From an uncultured Neomegalonema sp. (GTDB taxonomy: Bacteria; Pseudomonadota; Alphaproteobacteria; Rhodobacterales; Rhodobacteraceae), in assembly GCA_937995735.1 (NCBI GenBank), contig CALKIZ010000015.1, positions 1 through 64,000 of the forward strand: a stretch of 64,000 nucleotides of DNA, in the 5' to 3' direction. The position numbers and the translations under genes are program-made. Positions 18,640 through 28,694 of the stretch are shown in pieces. The notes under the pieces are model-generated. The model had not been told where the DNA came from. It was given only the letters and a program-made list of their open reading frames with translations, and made no database searches. Positions within the stretch are counted from its first letter, which is position 1; every line of letters starts with the position of its first letter.

Positions 18640-19494
18640 CTACACTTTGTCTTGCGTTTTGGTGTCAAAGTCGCCTGCGTCGTGGCGTTCGTGCAGTTGC
18701 TCCGAAGGCTCCCCGTGGATTCGGTTGACCATGCGGCCCCGTTTTACGGCGTCGCGTGCTGCGATTTGTTCGGTCCACCGGCGAACATTTTTGTAGGACT
18801 CTACATCCAAAAACTCTCCTGCATTATAGAGTTTCCCTTGTGTTAGAACGCCATACCAAGGCCAGACAGCAATATCGGCCACCGTGTATTCCGGTCCGGC
18901 AAGATACTCGTTATTCGCCAAGCGTTGATCCAGAACGTCAAGCTGGCGTTTGGTTTCCATCGCAAAGCGATCAATGCAGTATTCAATCTTCATCGGCGCA
19001 TAGGCGTAAAAATGCCCGAAACCACCACCCAGATAAGGCGCGCTGCCCATTTGCCAGAACAGCCACGAAAGTGTCTCAGCACGCGCTGCGCCGTCTTTCG
19101 GCAGAAACTCGCCGAATTTTTCTGCCAGATACATCAGAATTGCGCCGGATTCGAATACGCGCGTCGGAGTTGGTGTGCTGTGATCGACCAATGCCGGGAT
19201 TTTCGAGTTGGGGTTGATGTCTACAAACCCGCTGCCGAACTGATCCCCCTTACGGATGTCGATAACATAAGCGTCGTATTCCGCTCCGGTATGTCCCAAG
19301 GCAAGCAGTTCCTCCAGCATAACCGTTACCTTCACCCCGTTCGGCGTGGCCAGCGAATGAAGCTGTAGCGGATGCCTGCCGCGCGGCAACGCCGCGTCAT
19401 GGGTCGCGCCGGCGGTTGGCCGGTTCGTGCTTGCGAACTCACCGCCATTTTCAGATTGCCACGTCCAAACTTTGGGAGGCGTATACTCACTCAT
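18640..19494 (-). CDS. yghU: Glutathione S-transferase family, YghU-like disulfide reductase
   Basis: 284 residues beginning MSEYTPPKVW, with an N-terminal extension of about 40 residues before the thioredoxin fold (TPNGVKVTVMLEE), the cis-Pro region NPNSKIPALVDH, and an all-helical C-terminal domain with LAGPEYTVADIAVWPW. These match the nu-class YghU/YfcG group, which reduces disulfides with two bound glutathiones. Convergent with ispA. Confidence 0.88.
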   Translation of the reverse strand: MSEYTPPKVWTWQSENGGEFASTNRPTAGATHDAALPRGRHPLQLHSLATPNGVKVTVMLEELLALGHTGAEYDAYVIDIRKGDQFGSGFVDINPNSKIPALVDHSTPTPTRVFESGAILMYLAEKFGEFLPKDGAARAETLSWLFWQMGSAPYLGGGFGHFYAYAPMKIEYCIDRFAMETKRQLDVLDQRLANNEYLAGPEYTVADIAVWPWYGVLTQGKLYNAGEFLDVESYKNVRRWTEQIAARDAVKRGRMVNRIHGEPSEQLHERHDAGDFDTKTQDKV

Positions 19495-19556
19495 AATCTT
19501 TGCCTTGAATTAAATTTAAAATAGATACCGCTGAACTGGTGCAATGCGATGGTGCG

Positions 19557-20315
19557 TCAATCTTGGGTAAAAACAAGAATATTCGACAATTTTTCAGTAT
19601 TGCCTCTATCGAGTTTACCGCAAACAGTTTCGCGCCCATCGCGGGTTAATGCGCAATAATCATAACTGCCCATATCCAGATTAAAAGCCATGTGCGGCGC
19701 GTATTTTTCCTGCACTTCTTTTCCGGCCTCGAACAATGTCAAGGCGCGATCTCCGCTGTCATAAATGCCGTATTGCCCCTCTTCATACGAGAATACGATA
19801 CGACGGCGGAACCGTCTTGCGCCGGAAACATCACGCACATCAAGCGCGCCATCGGTAATCAACAGATGACTTTGGATTGCCGAGAGGCCCAGTTGTTTGG
19901 CGCGCGCGACAAAAGCACGGCGCTGGGCGCGGTCCCGTAAATTGCTCAGGCTTCCACGAAATTTCACCCGCGCAACATGGTGCAGCGTCAAATCGCCCTC
20001 TGCAGTTATCAGCATCAGGCCATCCCAACCCTGAATATAAGGGTCGTAAGGCTTGCCGTGGTCCATCACGAAGCCCTCGGGTTCAACCTTTTCGCCGCTG
20101 GTATAAGCGCCGGTGACCACAAGTGTGGTTTTATCGGGTTGAGCCAGACCACCGGGGATCGCATCATCGGGCGCAAGCAGCATCAAAGCCGCGCGGGTGG
20201 ATGCTTCACAGCTGTTCAACAACAAATCGTCGTTCACTCGCGGGCAACTCGCTGCTTGAGCCTGCCCGGTAACAATGACGAATAATACACTGTAAATAAA
20301 ATGAAACCGACGCAC
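19557..20315 (-). CDS. Exported phosphodiester glycosidase-like (NAGPA/DUF2233-type) protein
   Basis: 252 residues with a clear signal peptide (MRRFHFIYSVLFVIVTGQAQA). The mature part has motifs reminiscent of the phosphodiester glycosidase fold: TGAYTSGEKVEPEGFV near the start, SHLLITDGALDVR in the middle with an RRR stretch, and AFNLDMGSYDYC late, where the usual form is N-L-D-G-G-x-S. Family assignment is tentative. Four cysteines could form disulfides. Its gene is isolated between yghU and sdhB, both on the same strand. Confidence 0.5.
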   Translation of the reverse strand: MRRFHFIYSVLFVIVTGQAQAASCPRVNDDLLLNSCEASTRAALMLLAPDDAIPGGLAQPDKTTLVVTGAYTSGEKVEPEGFVMDHGKPYDPYIQGWDGLMLITAEGDLTLHHVARVKFRGSLSNLRDRAQRRAFVARAKQLGLSAIQSHLLITDGALDVRDVSGARRFRRRIVFSYEEGQYGIYDSGDRALTLFEAGKEVQEKYAPHMAFNLDMGSYDYCALTRDGRETVCGKLDRGNTEKLSNILVFTQD

Positions 20316-20438
20316 CGTGCCTCACCTTTTATCTTGCCGCCAGCTTTGAGCGAACAAATCTGACAGGGCAAGAGAAAAGGGGCTTTGACACGGCAACTTT
20401 ATGGTGATGCAGGCGCCGCGCCACGGCAATTTAAAGGC

Positions 20439-21215
20439 TTACATTTGCCGTTCGACCATCATTTGCTTGATGCCCGAGATTGCTTTGGCCGGATTCAGAC
20501 CTTTGGGGCAGGCTTTGGTGCAATTCATGATCGTGTGGCAGCGATAGAGGCGGAACGGGTCTTCCAGATCGTCGAGGCGTTCGCCTTTGGCTTCATCGCG
20601 GCTGTCATTCAGCCAGCGTGATGCCTGTAACAAGGCCGCCGGGCCAAGATAGCGGTCGCCATTCCACCAGTAACTCGGGCAGGAAGTGGAGCAACACGCA
20701 CACATGATACACTCATAAAGACCGTCAAGCTGTTCGCGGTCTTCTTCGGATTGCTTCCATTCTTTTGCCGGTGCAGGCGTATCGGTGATCAGCCAAGGCT
20801 TAACCGAAGCGTGCTGCGCGTAAAAATGAGTAAGATCAGGCACAAGGTCTTTGACAACAGGCATGTGCGGCAGAGGATAAATGCGGACATCGCCGTCAAT
20901 CTCGTCCAATCCTTTGGTGCAGGCCAGCGTATTCGCGCCATCGATATTCATCGCACACGACCCGCAAATCCCTTCACGGCAAGAGCGGCGGAAGGTCAGG
21001 GTAGGGTCAATCTCGTTTTTGATCTTAATAATCGCGTCCAGAACCATCGGCCCGCAATCATCTAGGTCGATATAGTATGTATCAACGCGAGGATTTTCGC
21101 CCGAGTCCGGGTCCCAACGATAGACCTTAAAGCCCTTAAGGTTCGACCCCGCAGGTTTCGGCCATGTCTTGCCTTGCAGGATTTTCGAGTTCTTGGGGAG
21201 GGTAAATTTAGCCAT
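20439..21215 (-). CDS. sdhB: Succinate dehydrogenase iron-sulfur subunit
   Basis: 258 residues with the three cluster sites: [2Fe-2S] [12 protein letters not shown] with a fourth Cys after, [4Fe-4S] [16 protein letters not shown], and [3Fe-4S] [17 protein letters not shown]. It transfers electrons from SdhA flavin to quinone in complex II. Length and residues are normal. Unusually, sdhC, sdhD and sdhA are not next to it: about 310 bp without a gene lie upstream, then a gene on the other strand. Confidence 0.96.
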   Translation of the reverse strand: MAKFTLPKNSKILQGKTWPKPAGSNLKGFKVYRWDPDSGENPRVDTYYIDLDDCGPMVLDAIIKIKNEIDPTLTFRRSCREGICGSCAMNIDGANTLACTKGLDEIDGDVRIYPLPHMPVVKDLVPDLTHFYAQHASVKPWLITDTPAPAKEWKQSEEDREQLDGLYECIMCACCSTSCPSYWWNGDRYLGPAALLQASRWLNDSRDEAKGERLDDLEDPFRLYRCHTIMNCTKACPKGLNPAKAISGIKQMMVERQM

Positions 21216-21528
21216 TAATTTCGACTCGCCGTTCTTTAGGATGGATCGCGAAGCCCTGAGACTCCCGATAAAGACCTCGTTCCTTGATATGCCATCACGA
21301 GATGATTGTCCAAGAGTTAAGAGTGTCGCAGATTGTTGGCTTACCTTGGGTCATTTGACCTAAATGAGCGGCACAACCCGACTTTAGGGGGTCCGGAGCC
21401 CTTGAAACGCGATATAAAATCGCACAAAACAAAATGCGAACACATAATGGTTCCCCTTGATCGTGGCCGGTTGCCACGGTCGGAGTGACGCGCTAGCCTG
21501 CTGGCATATAAAATCAGGGAGATACAAT
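21216..21528. other. Intergenic region between sdhB and the binding-protein gene
   Basis: These 313 bases separate divergent genes and must hold two promoters. I see no gene. Near the right end, GGCATATAAAATC (about 21503-21515) could be a -10 region for the binding-protein gene and AGGGAG (21516-21521) its ribosome-binding site. Confidence 0.4.
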
Positions 21529-23088
21529 ATGACATTACTATCAGCGGCTGGAACGCCGATTACGCGCCGTAAGGCGCTGCAATATGGTGGCGCAGCAGCA
21601 ATCGCGTTATCGGCGACCGGTTCTGCAATCGCGGCCCCGAAACGCGGCGGTAAGCTGCGGGTTGGTAAGGCCCATGGCGGAACCACAGATACGCTCGATC
21701 CGGCGACTTTTGAGAACGGCTTCACGATCTCGCTGACTAATGCGCTGCATAATTATCTCACCGAAGTCGGCCCGGATGGTGCTCTGCGCGGCGAAATGGC
21801 CGAAAGCTGGGAAGCATCGTCGGACGCGAAAACTTGGACCTTCAAGCTGCGTGACGCAAAGTTCCATAACGGTAAGAAAGTCACCGCAAAAGACGTTATC
21901 GCGTCACTCAACCACCACCGGGGCGAAGATTCTAAATCTGCGGCGAAACCAATCGTTGAACCCATCACAGAGATCAAAGCCAAAGGCGACAATGCTGTTG
22001 AGATCACCCTCAGCGATGGCAACGCAGACTTCCCTTATATCGTCAGCGACTATCACCTTGCAATCGGCCCGGCAGAAGATGACGGCACGGTTGATTGGAC
22101 AAAAGGCATCGGCGCAGGCGGCTATAAGCTCGACAATTATGAGCCGGGCGTGCGCGCCGATTTCACCCGCAACGATGATTACTGGAAAAAAGACTCGTGC
22201 TATTTCGATAGCCTTGAGCTTTTGTCGATTGTTGATCCGGTCGCGCGGACCAATGCGCTCGTCACCGGCGAGGTCGATGTCATTGACCGTGTGCCGCTGA
22301 AAACCGTCAGCCTCTTGAAGCGTAAGTCGGGCGTCAAAGTGCTGTCGACCAACGGGACGCAACACTACACCTTCCCGATGGACACGCGCGCTGCGCCGTT
22401 CAAAGACAATCATGTGCGCTTGGCGTTGAAATACGCGATTGACCGTGAAGAGTTGGTTGAAAAAATCCTCTTTGGTTACGGTTCTGCAGGTAACGATCAC
22501 CCGATTGGACGCGGACAGCCGTTCTTTGCCAAAGACCTCGGACAACGCACCTATGACCCTGACAAGGCCAAGTTCCACCTGAAAAAAGCAGGCATGGACT
22601 CTCTGACGGTTCCGCTCAGTGTTGCAGATGCCGCCTTTGAAGGCGCAGGCGACGCGGGTGCATTGTTCCAAGCCAGTGCGAAAAAAGCCGGGATCGAGAT
22701 CGACCTTATTCGCGAGCCGAATGACGGTTATTGGTCGAACGTTTGGATGACCAAGCCATTCTGCGCTTGTTACTGGAGTGGTCGCCCAACATCCGATTGG
22801 ATGTTCTCAACCGCTTACGCAGAGGGCGTGCCTTGGAATGATGCGTACTGGGAGCACACAGTCTTCAACGTATTGCTGAAAGCCGCACGGTCAGAGCTGG
22901 ATGAAGATCGTCGCCGCGACATGTACAGCGAAATGCAGGAAATCGTTTCCGACGAAGGTGGCACGATCATTCCAATGTTCGCGCAATATGTCTTCGCGAC
23001 ATCGGATAAAGTGGCGCAAGGCGACACGATGGGCACGAACTGGGATATGGACGGCGAGCGTTACATGGAGCGCTGGTGGTTCGCATAA
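21529..23088 (+). CDS. ABC transporter substrate-binding protein (peptide/nickel family 5), Tat-exported
   Basis: 519 residues. A twin-arginine signal is present (TRRKALQYGGAAAIALSAT, cut near AIAA), followed by RGGKLRVGKAHG and the SBP_bac_5 run WTFKLRDAKFHNGKKVTAKDV. Such proteins bind oligopeptides, opines or related solutes in the periplasm. The usual permease and ATPase genes do not follow; instead a terminator and a hydrolase come next, so partners must be elsewhere. Start at 21529 is supported by AGGGAG. Confidence 0.9.
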   Translation: MTLLSAAGTPITRRKALQYGGAAAIALSATGSAIAAPKRGGKLRVGKAHGGTTDTLDPATFENGFTISLTNALHNYLTEVGPDGALRGEMAESWEASSDAKTWTFKLRDAKFHNGKKVTAKDVIASLNHHRGEDSKSAAKPIVEPITEIKAKGDNAVEITLSDGNADFPYIVSDYHLAIGPAEDDGTVDWTKGIGAGGYKLDNYEPGVRADFTRNDDYWKKDSCYFDSLELLSIVDPVARTNALVTGEVDVIDRVPLKTVSLLKRKSGVKVLSTNGTQHYTFPMDTRAAPFKDNHVRLALKYAIDREELVEKILFGYGSAGNDHPIGRGQPFFAKDLGQRTYDPDKAKFHLKKAGMDSLTVPLSVADAAFEGAGDAGALFQASAKKAGIEIDLIREPNDGYWSNVWMTKPFCACYWSGRPTSDWMFSTAYAEGVPWNDAYWEHTVFNVLLKAARSELDEDRRRDMYSEMQEIVSDEGGTIIPMFAQYVFATSDKVAQGDTMGTNWDMDGERYMERWWFA

Positions 23089-23113
23089 GCCTTATGTGAG
23101 ACCCGATAATGCA

Positions 23114-23148
23114 TTAAGCCTCGCCCCTTCGGGCGGGGCTTTTTTTAT
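23114..23148 (+). terminator. Rho-independent terminator
   Basis: AAGCCTCGCCCC and GGGCGGGGCTT pair around TTC, followed by seven T, 26 bases after the binding-protein stop. Confidence 0.9.
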
Positions 23149-23162
23149 GAGGAGCTGACCGG

Positions 23163-25169
23163 ATGAAGGTTGAGACGGATTTCCCGCGACAGGTCATTGA
23201 ACATGCCGATATGGGGATCATCATGTCCGATGGCACGCGGCTCTCGGCGCGGGTTTGGATGCCCGATGATGCGGACGATAATCCGGTTCCCGTTATCTTG
23301 GAGCATCTGCCGTACCGCAAACGCGACGGCACGATTGTCCGGGATCAATTCTCTCATCCGTGGATGGCGGGGCAGGGTTATTGCTGTATCCGCACGGATA
23401 TGCGGGGCAATGGCGAGTCCGAAGGCTTGATGGAGGACGAATATACTCAGCAAGAGTTGGACGATGCCTGCGAAGTGATTGCATGGGCGGCTGCGCAGCC
23501 TTGGTGCAATGGCACTGTCGGAATGCAGGGGATTTCTTGGGGCGGTTTCAACAGCCTGCAAGTCGCCGCAATGCGCCCGCCTGCGCTCAAGGCGATCATT
23601 ACAATCTGTTCGACTGTAGATCGTTATGCCGATGATATTCATTACAAGGGCGGGTGCTTGCTGACCGAAAACTTTGGCTGGGCCGCGAATATGTTGTCCT
23701 ATTCATCGCGCCCGCCGGACCCTGAATTGGTAGGCGATGATTGGGGTGCGAAATGGCTTTCCCGATTAGAGGCGCAACCTTTTCTTTGGGGCGAATGGCA
23801 TCGCCATCAGCACCGTGATGCGTATTGGAAACATGGCTCGGTATGCGAAGATTATGCTGCGATTGAAGCGGCGGTTCTCAGCATAGGCGGGTGGCATGAC
23901 GGATACCGCAACACGATCTCGCATCTTGTGGAAAATCTGTCATCGCCGGTGAAAGGGATCGTTGGTCCGTGGAATCACAAATACCCGCATTATGCCGGTC
24001 CCGCGCCCGCTATCGGGTTTTTGCAAGAGGCAAAACGATGGTGGGATAAATGGCTGAAAGGCATTGATACGGGCGTTGAAAATGATCCGGCTTATCGCGT
24101 CTATTTGATGGTTTCCATCAAACCGAAACGTTGGGTTGATGAGCGCAAAGGCCGATGGATTGCGGAGGCGGATTGGCCGTCGGACACTATCTCTCTGCAA
24201 ACACTTCATTTAGGGCAGGGCGCTTTGACCGCCGATGCATTGCCTTGCGGTCAATCGGTTTCATCTCCGCAAAATTGCGGTCTTAATGCCGGAGAGTTTT
24301 TCCCGTTTGCTTTCGGGGATGAATTGCCGGACGAGCAGTCGGCAGACGACGCCTTGTCGGTTTGCTTTGACAGTGAAGCACAGAATGAGGCGTGTGATAT
24401 TGTCGGCGCGCCGGTCGTCCGGCTCAGATTTTCATCGGACAAATCGAACGCGCAAATCGCGGTGCGGTTGCTCGACCTGCATCCCGATGGCACGAGTGCG
24501 CTTATTACCTATGGCGTTATGAATTTGGCGCATCGGGAGTCGCACGAACACCCCTCCGCGTTAGAACCGAAGACGGTTTATCCGATCAACTTCGCGCTCG
24601 ATCAAATCGCCTATCGCCTCCCACGGGGACACCGCCTGAGGGTTGCGGTTTCGACGGCGTATTGGCCGACACTCTGGCCTTCGCCTGAGGCCGCGACCGT
24701 CACGATAGAGTCCGGTTCAATCGACATTCCAATGCGGAATTCGCAATCGGTGGATGATGACGAATGGCGCTTTGAAGCCCCCGTTGGTGCAGCGCCGTGG
24801 CGAACAGAACCTTTGCGCGCCTCTTCCTATGTGAGAACGGAAACCACGGATGAGGCAAGTGGAATAACCACGATCAAAATCGACGAAGACAGCGGCGAGC
24901 AACGCGACCTCCAACATGGGCTGATTTCCGGGTCATGGTTCAAAGAACGCTTCTACATTCACCCGGACGATCCGCTCTCCGCACGAACAACCGCAGAATG
25001 GGAGCAGACCGGAGGCCGCGACGGGCAGATGTGGCGCACGCATGTCGAGGCCGAAATGACGTGCGACCAAGATTATTTCTATATTCGCGCCACCTTGAAT
25101 GCTTACAAAAATGGCGCGCCGTTTTTTGAGCGAAAGTTTGAGGATAAAGTAGAGCGTAAATTCGTTTGA
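23163..25169 (+). CDS. CocE/NonD-family alpha/beta hydrolase
   Basis: 668 residues. The N-terminal catalytic domain has G-I-S125-W-G-G (nucleophile elbow), WNHKYPHYAGP (probable His region) and DxxDG-type motifs (IRTDMRGNGESEG). The C-terminal half is a beta-rich X-Pro-dipeptidyl-peptidase-type domain (LRFSSDKSNAQIAVRLLDLHPDG). Family members hydrolyse esters or amides, including X-Pro peptides and acyl drugs. It follows the binding-protein gene by 75 bp, suggesting use of a peptide- or ester-like solute, but a terminator lies between them. Confidence 0.87.
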   Translation: MKVETDFPRQVIEHADMGIIMSDGTRLSARVWMPDDADDNPVPVILEHLPYRKRDGTIVRDQFSHPWMAGQGYCCIRTDMRGNGESEGLMEDEYTQQELDDACEVIAWAAAQPWCNGTVGMQGISWGGFNSLQVAAMRPPALKAIITICSTVDRYADDIHYKGGCLLTENFGWAANMLSYSSRPPDPELVGDDWGAKWLSRLEAQPFLWGEWHRHQHRDAYWKHGSVCEDYAAIEAAVLSIGGWHDGYRNTISHLVENLSSPVKGIVGPWNHKYPHYAGPAPAIGFLQEAKRWWDKWLKGIDTGVENDPAYRVYLMVSIKPKRWVDERKGRWIAEADWPSDTISLQTLHLGQGALTADALPCGQSVSSPQNCGLNAGEFFPFAFGDELPDEQSADDALSVCFDSEAQNEACDIVGAPVVRLRFSSDKSNAQIAVRLLDLHPDGTSALITYGVMNLAHRESHEHPSALEPKTVYPINFALDQIAYRLPRGHRLRVAVSTAYWPTLWPSPEAATVTIESGSIDIPMRNSQSVDDDEWRFEAPVGAAPWRTEPLRASSYVRTETTDEASGITTIKIDEDSGEQRDLQHGLISGSWFKERFYIHPDDPLSARTTAEWEQTGGRDGQMWRTHVEAEMTCDQDYFYIRATLNAYKNGAPFFERKFEDKVERKFV

Positions 25170-25182
25170 AGGATAGCAGGAT

Positions 25183-26394
25183 TTACTCCGGCGGCGCTCC
25201 AACGCATCCCGCAGCAATCAATCCTTCAATCTCATCGGCGCTATATCCATACTCAGCAAGCACTTCGGCGAAATGCTCGCCGAGCTGAGGGGCGGGGCGG
25301 TTCACGCCTCCCGGTGTTTGCGAAAATTTCACGGGAAGGCCAATCGTTTCAACCGCACCCGCGCCGGGGTGATCCGTCTCGACAATCATCTCCCGCGCAC
25401 GGGCTTGCGGGTCCGCGTGCATTTCGGTGATGGAGAGAACCGGCCCTGCGGGAAATCCGCCGGCCTCCAACAAGCCAAGCCATACCTCGGTTGTCTTTGT
25501 CCGAAAGCGTTTGGTGAGGGCTTCGGTCAAAGCATCAAGATTATCCATCCGGGCTTTGTTCGTGGAAAACCGTGTGTCGTCGTTCAGCTCCGGCGCTTCG
25601 ATCAGGGCAATCAACCGCTCCCAATTCGCTTGATTGGCCGCGCCGATATTGATCCAGCCGTTGGCGGTTTCAAACGCTTGATAAGGGGCGTTGAGCGGGT
25701 GCGCGCTGCCCATTGGTCCCGGTGAAATGCCCGTGGCAAAGGCGATGGCTGATTGCCAATAAGTGTGCGTGATTGCCGCTTCGAACAACGATGTATCGAC
25801 TTTTTGGCCTTCGCCGGTTTGCAAGCGTCTGGCATAAGCGGCGGCTACGCCCATCGCACCAAGAATGCCCGCCGTAATGTCAGAGACGGGTGCGCCGACT
25901 TTGACCGGCGGACGGCCCGCGCCCTCTCCGGTGATCGACATCAGGCCGGACATGCCTTGCGCGATCAGATCAAACCCGCCGCGATCGGCATAAGGGCCGG
26001 TGCGTCCAAAGCCCGATATTTCGCAATAGATCAGGCCGGGATTGTCTTTGCGCAGCGTCTCATACCCAAGGCCGAGTTTTTCCATCGTGCCTTTGCGGTA
26101 ATTCTCGATCACGACATCTGCCGTGGAGAGCATCTTGCGCAGAACCGCATTGCCTTCGGGGTTTTTCAGATCGAGGACGATGCCGCGCTTGTTGCGGTTC
26201 ATCATCATAAAGGCGGCAGATTCGCCGTTGATCTCTGGGGGTACAGAACGGCGCGTATCGTCGCCGCTCGTCTTTTCAACCTTGATGACATCAGCGCCCA
26301 TATCGGCCAACATCAACCCGCAGACCGGACCGGCCATAATATGCGCCAGCTCAATGACCTTCATGCCATGCAAGGGACCGCGCGGGGTCGTCAA
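25183..26394 (-). CDS. CaiB/BaiF family CoA-transferase
   Basis: 403 residues of a class III CoA-transferase. It begins with PLHGMKVIELAHIMAGPVCG, followed by LADMGADVIKVE, NRNKRGIVLDLKNPEG and the catalytic-Asp region of the GRTGPYADRGGFDLIAQ segment. It moves CoA between carboxylic acids. Its ATG overlaps the stop of the GlcG-like gene, so it is the last gene of the TRAP operon, suggesting that the imported acid or a product is activated as a CoA thioester. Confidence 0.9.
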   Translation of the reverse strand: MTTPRGPLHGMKVIELAHIMAGPVCGLMLADMGADVIKVEKTSGDDTRRSVPPEINGESAAFMMMNRNKRGIVLDLKNPEGNAVLRKMLSTADVVIENYRKGTMEKLGLGYETLRKDNPGLIYCEISGFGRTGPYADRGGFDLIAQGMSGLMSITGEGAGRPPVKVGAPVSDITAGILGAMGVAAAYARRLQTGEGQKVDTSLFEAAITHTYWQSAIAFATGISPGPMGSAHPLNAPYQAFETANGWINIGAANQANWERLIALIEAPELNDDTRFSTNKARMDNLDALTEALTKRFRTKTTEVWLGLLEAGGFPAGPVLSITEMHADPQARAREMIVETDHPGAGAVETIGLPVKFSQTPGGVNRPAPQLGEHFAEVLAEYGYSADEIEGLIAAGCVGAPPE

Positions 26395-26828
26395 GATGCA
26401 CTCCCTCCGGTGTCCGGCTCAAACCCGGCGGCAGTGATGGCGTCAACTGCGCACGCCTCGTCATTGTCCGAACTGTCGCCGGTTACACCGACGGCCCCGA
26501 TGATCGCGCCACCCGAACGGATCAAGACGCCGCCGGGAACCGGAACCAAAGCACCGCTCGCAAGACTGTTCATCGACTGAATGAAATACGGTTGTTCCTG
26601 AGCACGTTCGAACAAGGCGCGCGACCCGATGCCCATCATCACCGCACCATGGGCTTTGCCATGGGCAATGGCGAAGCGCATCGGGCTTGCTCCATCGGAG
26701 CGTTCAAACGCAATCGGATGACCGCCCGCATCAATGACACAAACCGACAGAGGTTTCATTCCGCGCTGAGCGGCTTGCGCGAATATCTCCTGAATAAGCC
26801 CCCGCGCGATGTTCAGTGTCAGACTCAT
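26391..26828 (-). CDS. GlcG/HbpS family protein
   Basis: 145 residues. The pattern SVCVIDAGGHPIAFERSDGA ... MNSLASGALVPVPGGVLIR ... GAVGVTGDSSDNDEACA is that of the GlcG/HbpS family; GlcG is found with glycolate oxidase genes, and HbpS binds haem. The start at 26828 overlaps the dctM stop as ATGA and gives MSLTLNIARGLIQ, the normal family start; a longer frame into dctM is not needed. Role in the pathway is unknown. Confidence 0.88.
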   Translation of the reverse strand: MSLTLNIARGLIQEIFAQAAQRGMKPLSVCVIDAGGHPIAFERSDGASPMRFAIAHGKAHGAVMMGIGSRALFERAQEQPYFIQSMNSLASGALVPVPGGVLIRSGGAIIGAVGVTGDSSDNDEACAVDAITAAGFEPDTGGSAS

Positions 26829-28105
26829 CGGTAGAAATACTCCACGAGGAACATCGGCACGGCGGGCACATAGGTACAGATCAAGAGCACCGTCAGCAGG
26901 ACCGCGACGAAGTAGATATTCACTTTCGTGACTTCCCACACATTCGCCCGCGCAATCGAACAGGACGTAATAAGCACGCTGGCAACAGGCGGTGTTTGCT
27001 GTCCGATGGCGAGGTTCAATGTCACCACAAGACCGAAATGCACGGGATCAATTCCCGCCCCTTGGATCAGTGGAATAACAATCGGAACCACAAGAATAAT
27101 CGCCGCCGCCGAATGCAGGAAAAACCCGATAACCAGGAAGAAGAAATTCAGGATCAGCAGAATGACATACTTGTTGTCCGTAAAGGCCAGCAGGTCCGCA
27201 GCGATTTGCTGAGGTACTTGGGCGCGGGTCAGGAAACCGCCCATCAAGACAGACGCGGCAACCAACAGCATCACCACCGCCGTCTGCATCCCGCCATCAA
27301 GCATGGCCGCTTTGAGTTGGCGGAGGTCAACCTCGCGATACCAAAGGCCCACCACGATTGAGGCCAGCACTGCCAGCCCTGCCGCTTCGGTGGCTGTAAC
27401 GTATCCACCGAATATGCCGCCAAGAATAATAACCGGCAGAGCAAAGGTCGGTAGCGCCTCGATGAAAGTTTCGCGCACGCGCTTTCCGTTGAAGGCCTCT
27501 TCGACAGGCAAATCATAGCGCCGCGCAAACCCATAGGCCACGCCCATCAATCCAGCAGCACCCAGCAAACCGGGTACAATTCCGGCAACGAACAACTGCT
27601 CAACCGATGTCCCCGCTGACACGGCATACAGGATCATTGGGATTGATGGAGGGATGATAATCGCGAGCGATGCCGATGAAGAGGTAATCGCGGCGGCAAA
27701 TTCTTTCGAGTAACCGCGCTTTTTCATCTCGGGGATCATGATCGACCCCATCGCGGCAACATCGGCGACCGCTGATCCTGAAATCTCAGCGAAGAATAGC
27801 GACACGCCGACATTGACCATCGCCAATCCGCCGCGCACGAACCCGATTAGCGCCGAGACAAAATTGATCAGCCGGACCGTGATGCCGGTTGCATTCATAA
27901 TCGCGCCCGCAAGCACAAACATGGGGATTGCGATGAGGGAGAACTTTGTCGCTCCGTCATACATATCGAGGGCAACGGTGACGAGGCTGTCGACGCCTTC
28001 GGTCACGAGCAACCCCATGACACCGGCCACCGCTAGAGCAACCGCAATCGGTACGTTGATCAGGATCAACAACAGGAGAATAAGGAACATGGAGACAATG
28101 AGCAT
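26825..28105 (-). CDS. dctM: TRAP transporter large permease (DctM)
   Basis: About 426 residues with some twelve to thirteen hydrophobic segments. Typical DctM runs are visible: FSLIAIPMFVLAGAIMNATG, FFAEISGSAVADVAAMGSIM and LLLIAVxxVVIP-like stretches late. It is the ion-coupled channel of a tripartite transporter. I start at 28105 since GAGGAGGCG lies 7 bases upstream inside dctQ. Confidence 0.94.
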   Translation of the reverse strand: MLIVSMFLILLLLILINVPIAVALAVAGVMGLLVTEGVDSLVTVALDMYDGATKFSLIAIPMFVLAGAIMNATGITVRLINFVSALIGFVRGGLAMVNVGVSLFFAEISGSAVADVAAMGSIMIPEMKKRGYSKEFAAAITSSSASLAIIIPPSIPMILYAVSAGTSVEQLFVAGIVPGLLGAAGLMGVAYGFARRYDLPVEEAFNGKRVRETFIEALPTFALPVIILGGIFGGYVTATEAAGLAVLASIVVGLWYREVDLRQLKAAMLDGGMQTAVVMLLVAASVLMGGFLTRAQVPQQIAADLLAFTDNKYVILLILNFFFLVIGFFLHSAAAIILVVPIVIPLIQGAGIDPVHFGLVVTLNLAIGQQTPPVASVLITSCSIARANVWEVTKVNIYFVAVLLTVLLICTYVPAVPMFLVEYFYR

Positions 28106-28106
28106 A

Positions 28107-28619
28107 TCAGGACGCCTCCTCATGGATTTCCGGATGTTCCAGTGAAGTCCCGTCCCTCACAGAGCGCAGATAATCGGGCATCGATACGAGTTGGCAAATG
28201 ATAAACAGCGCTGCACCGATTGGGATGACTGATTGGGTGAATTGAATGGGAACCCAATCGAGCGAGACGAGCGTATCGCCTTCGAGAACTGCGAGCACCT
28301 CCATGCCTGCCCATGCGAGCAGGACGAAGAAGGCGAGGATGACGAACTCTCCAAACAGTGCCAGAGCAATGCGCAGACCGGGGGGTATCGCGAGCAAGAC
28401 CGAGTCAAAACCGATATGCCGACGCTTTAAGGCGGCCAGTGCTGCACCGTAATACGTGACCCATGCCAAGCCGATGGCGGCGACTTCATCATACCAACTG
28501 AACGACTCGCCCATCAGTCGTGCGATTACCGAGACGACCACAATAATCGTCAAGCCGATCATTAGAATAATCGTTACCCATTCGAGCAGCCATTGCAGGG
28601 TATTCTTGATAAATGTCAT
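28107..28619 (-). CDS. dctQ: TRAP transporter small permease (DctQ)
   Basis: 170 residues with four hydrophobic segments. The pattern NTLQWLLEWVTIILMIGLTI, followed by SFSWYDEVAAIGLAWVTYYG and the RRHIGFD motif after it, is diagnostic of DctQ. I prefer the ATG at 28619; a GTG at 28646 would add nine residues. The gene runs into dctM with one base between stop and start. Confidence 0.9.
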   Translation of the reverse strand: MTFIKNTLQWLLEWVTIILMIGLTIIVVVSVIARLMGESFSWYDEVAAIGLAWVTYYGAALAALKRRHIGFDSVLLAIPPGLRIALALFGEFVILAFFVLLAWAGMEVLAVLEGDTLVSLDWVPIQFTQSVIPIGAALFIICQLVSMPDYLRSVRDGTSLEHPEIHEEAS

Positions 28620-28694
28620 GTAGGTCCGCCATGAGATTACCGCCACCCCGATGATCGGTGGGGTAGCAGTGTGTAAGCGTGATAATCTACGAAA

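Noticed and set aside
21904-22671. 255-codon minus-strand ORF in the binding-protein gene
   Set aside because: Covers conserved SBP_bac_5 motifs on the other strand; a codon-bias shadow.
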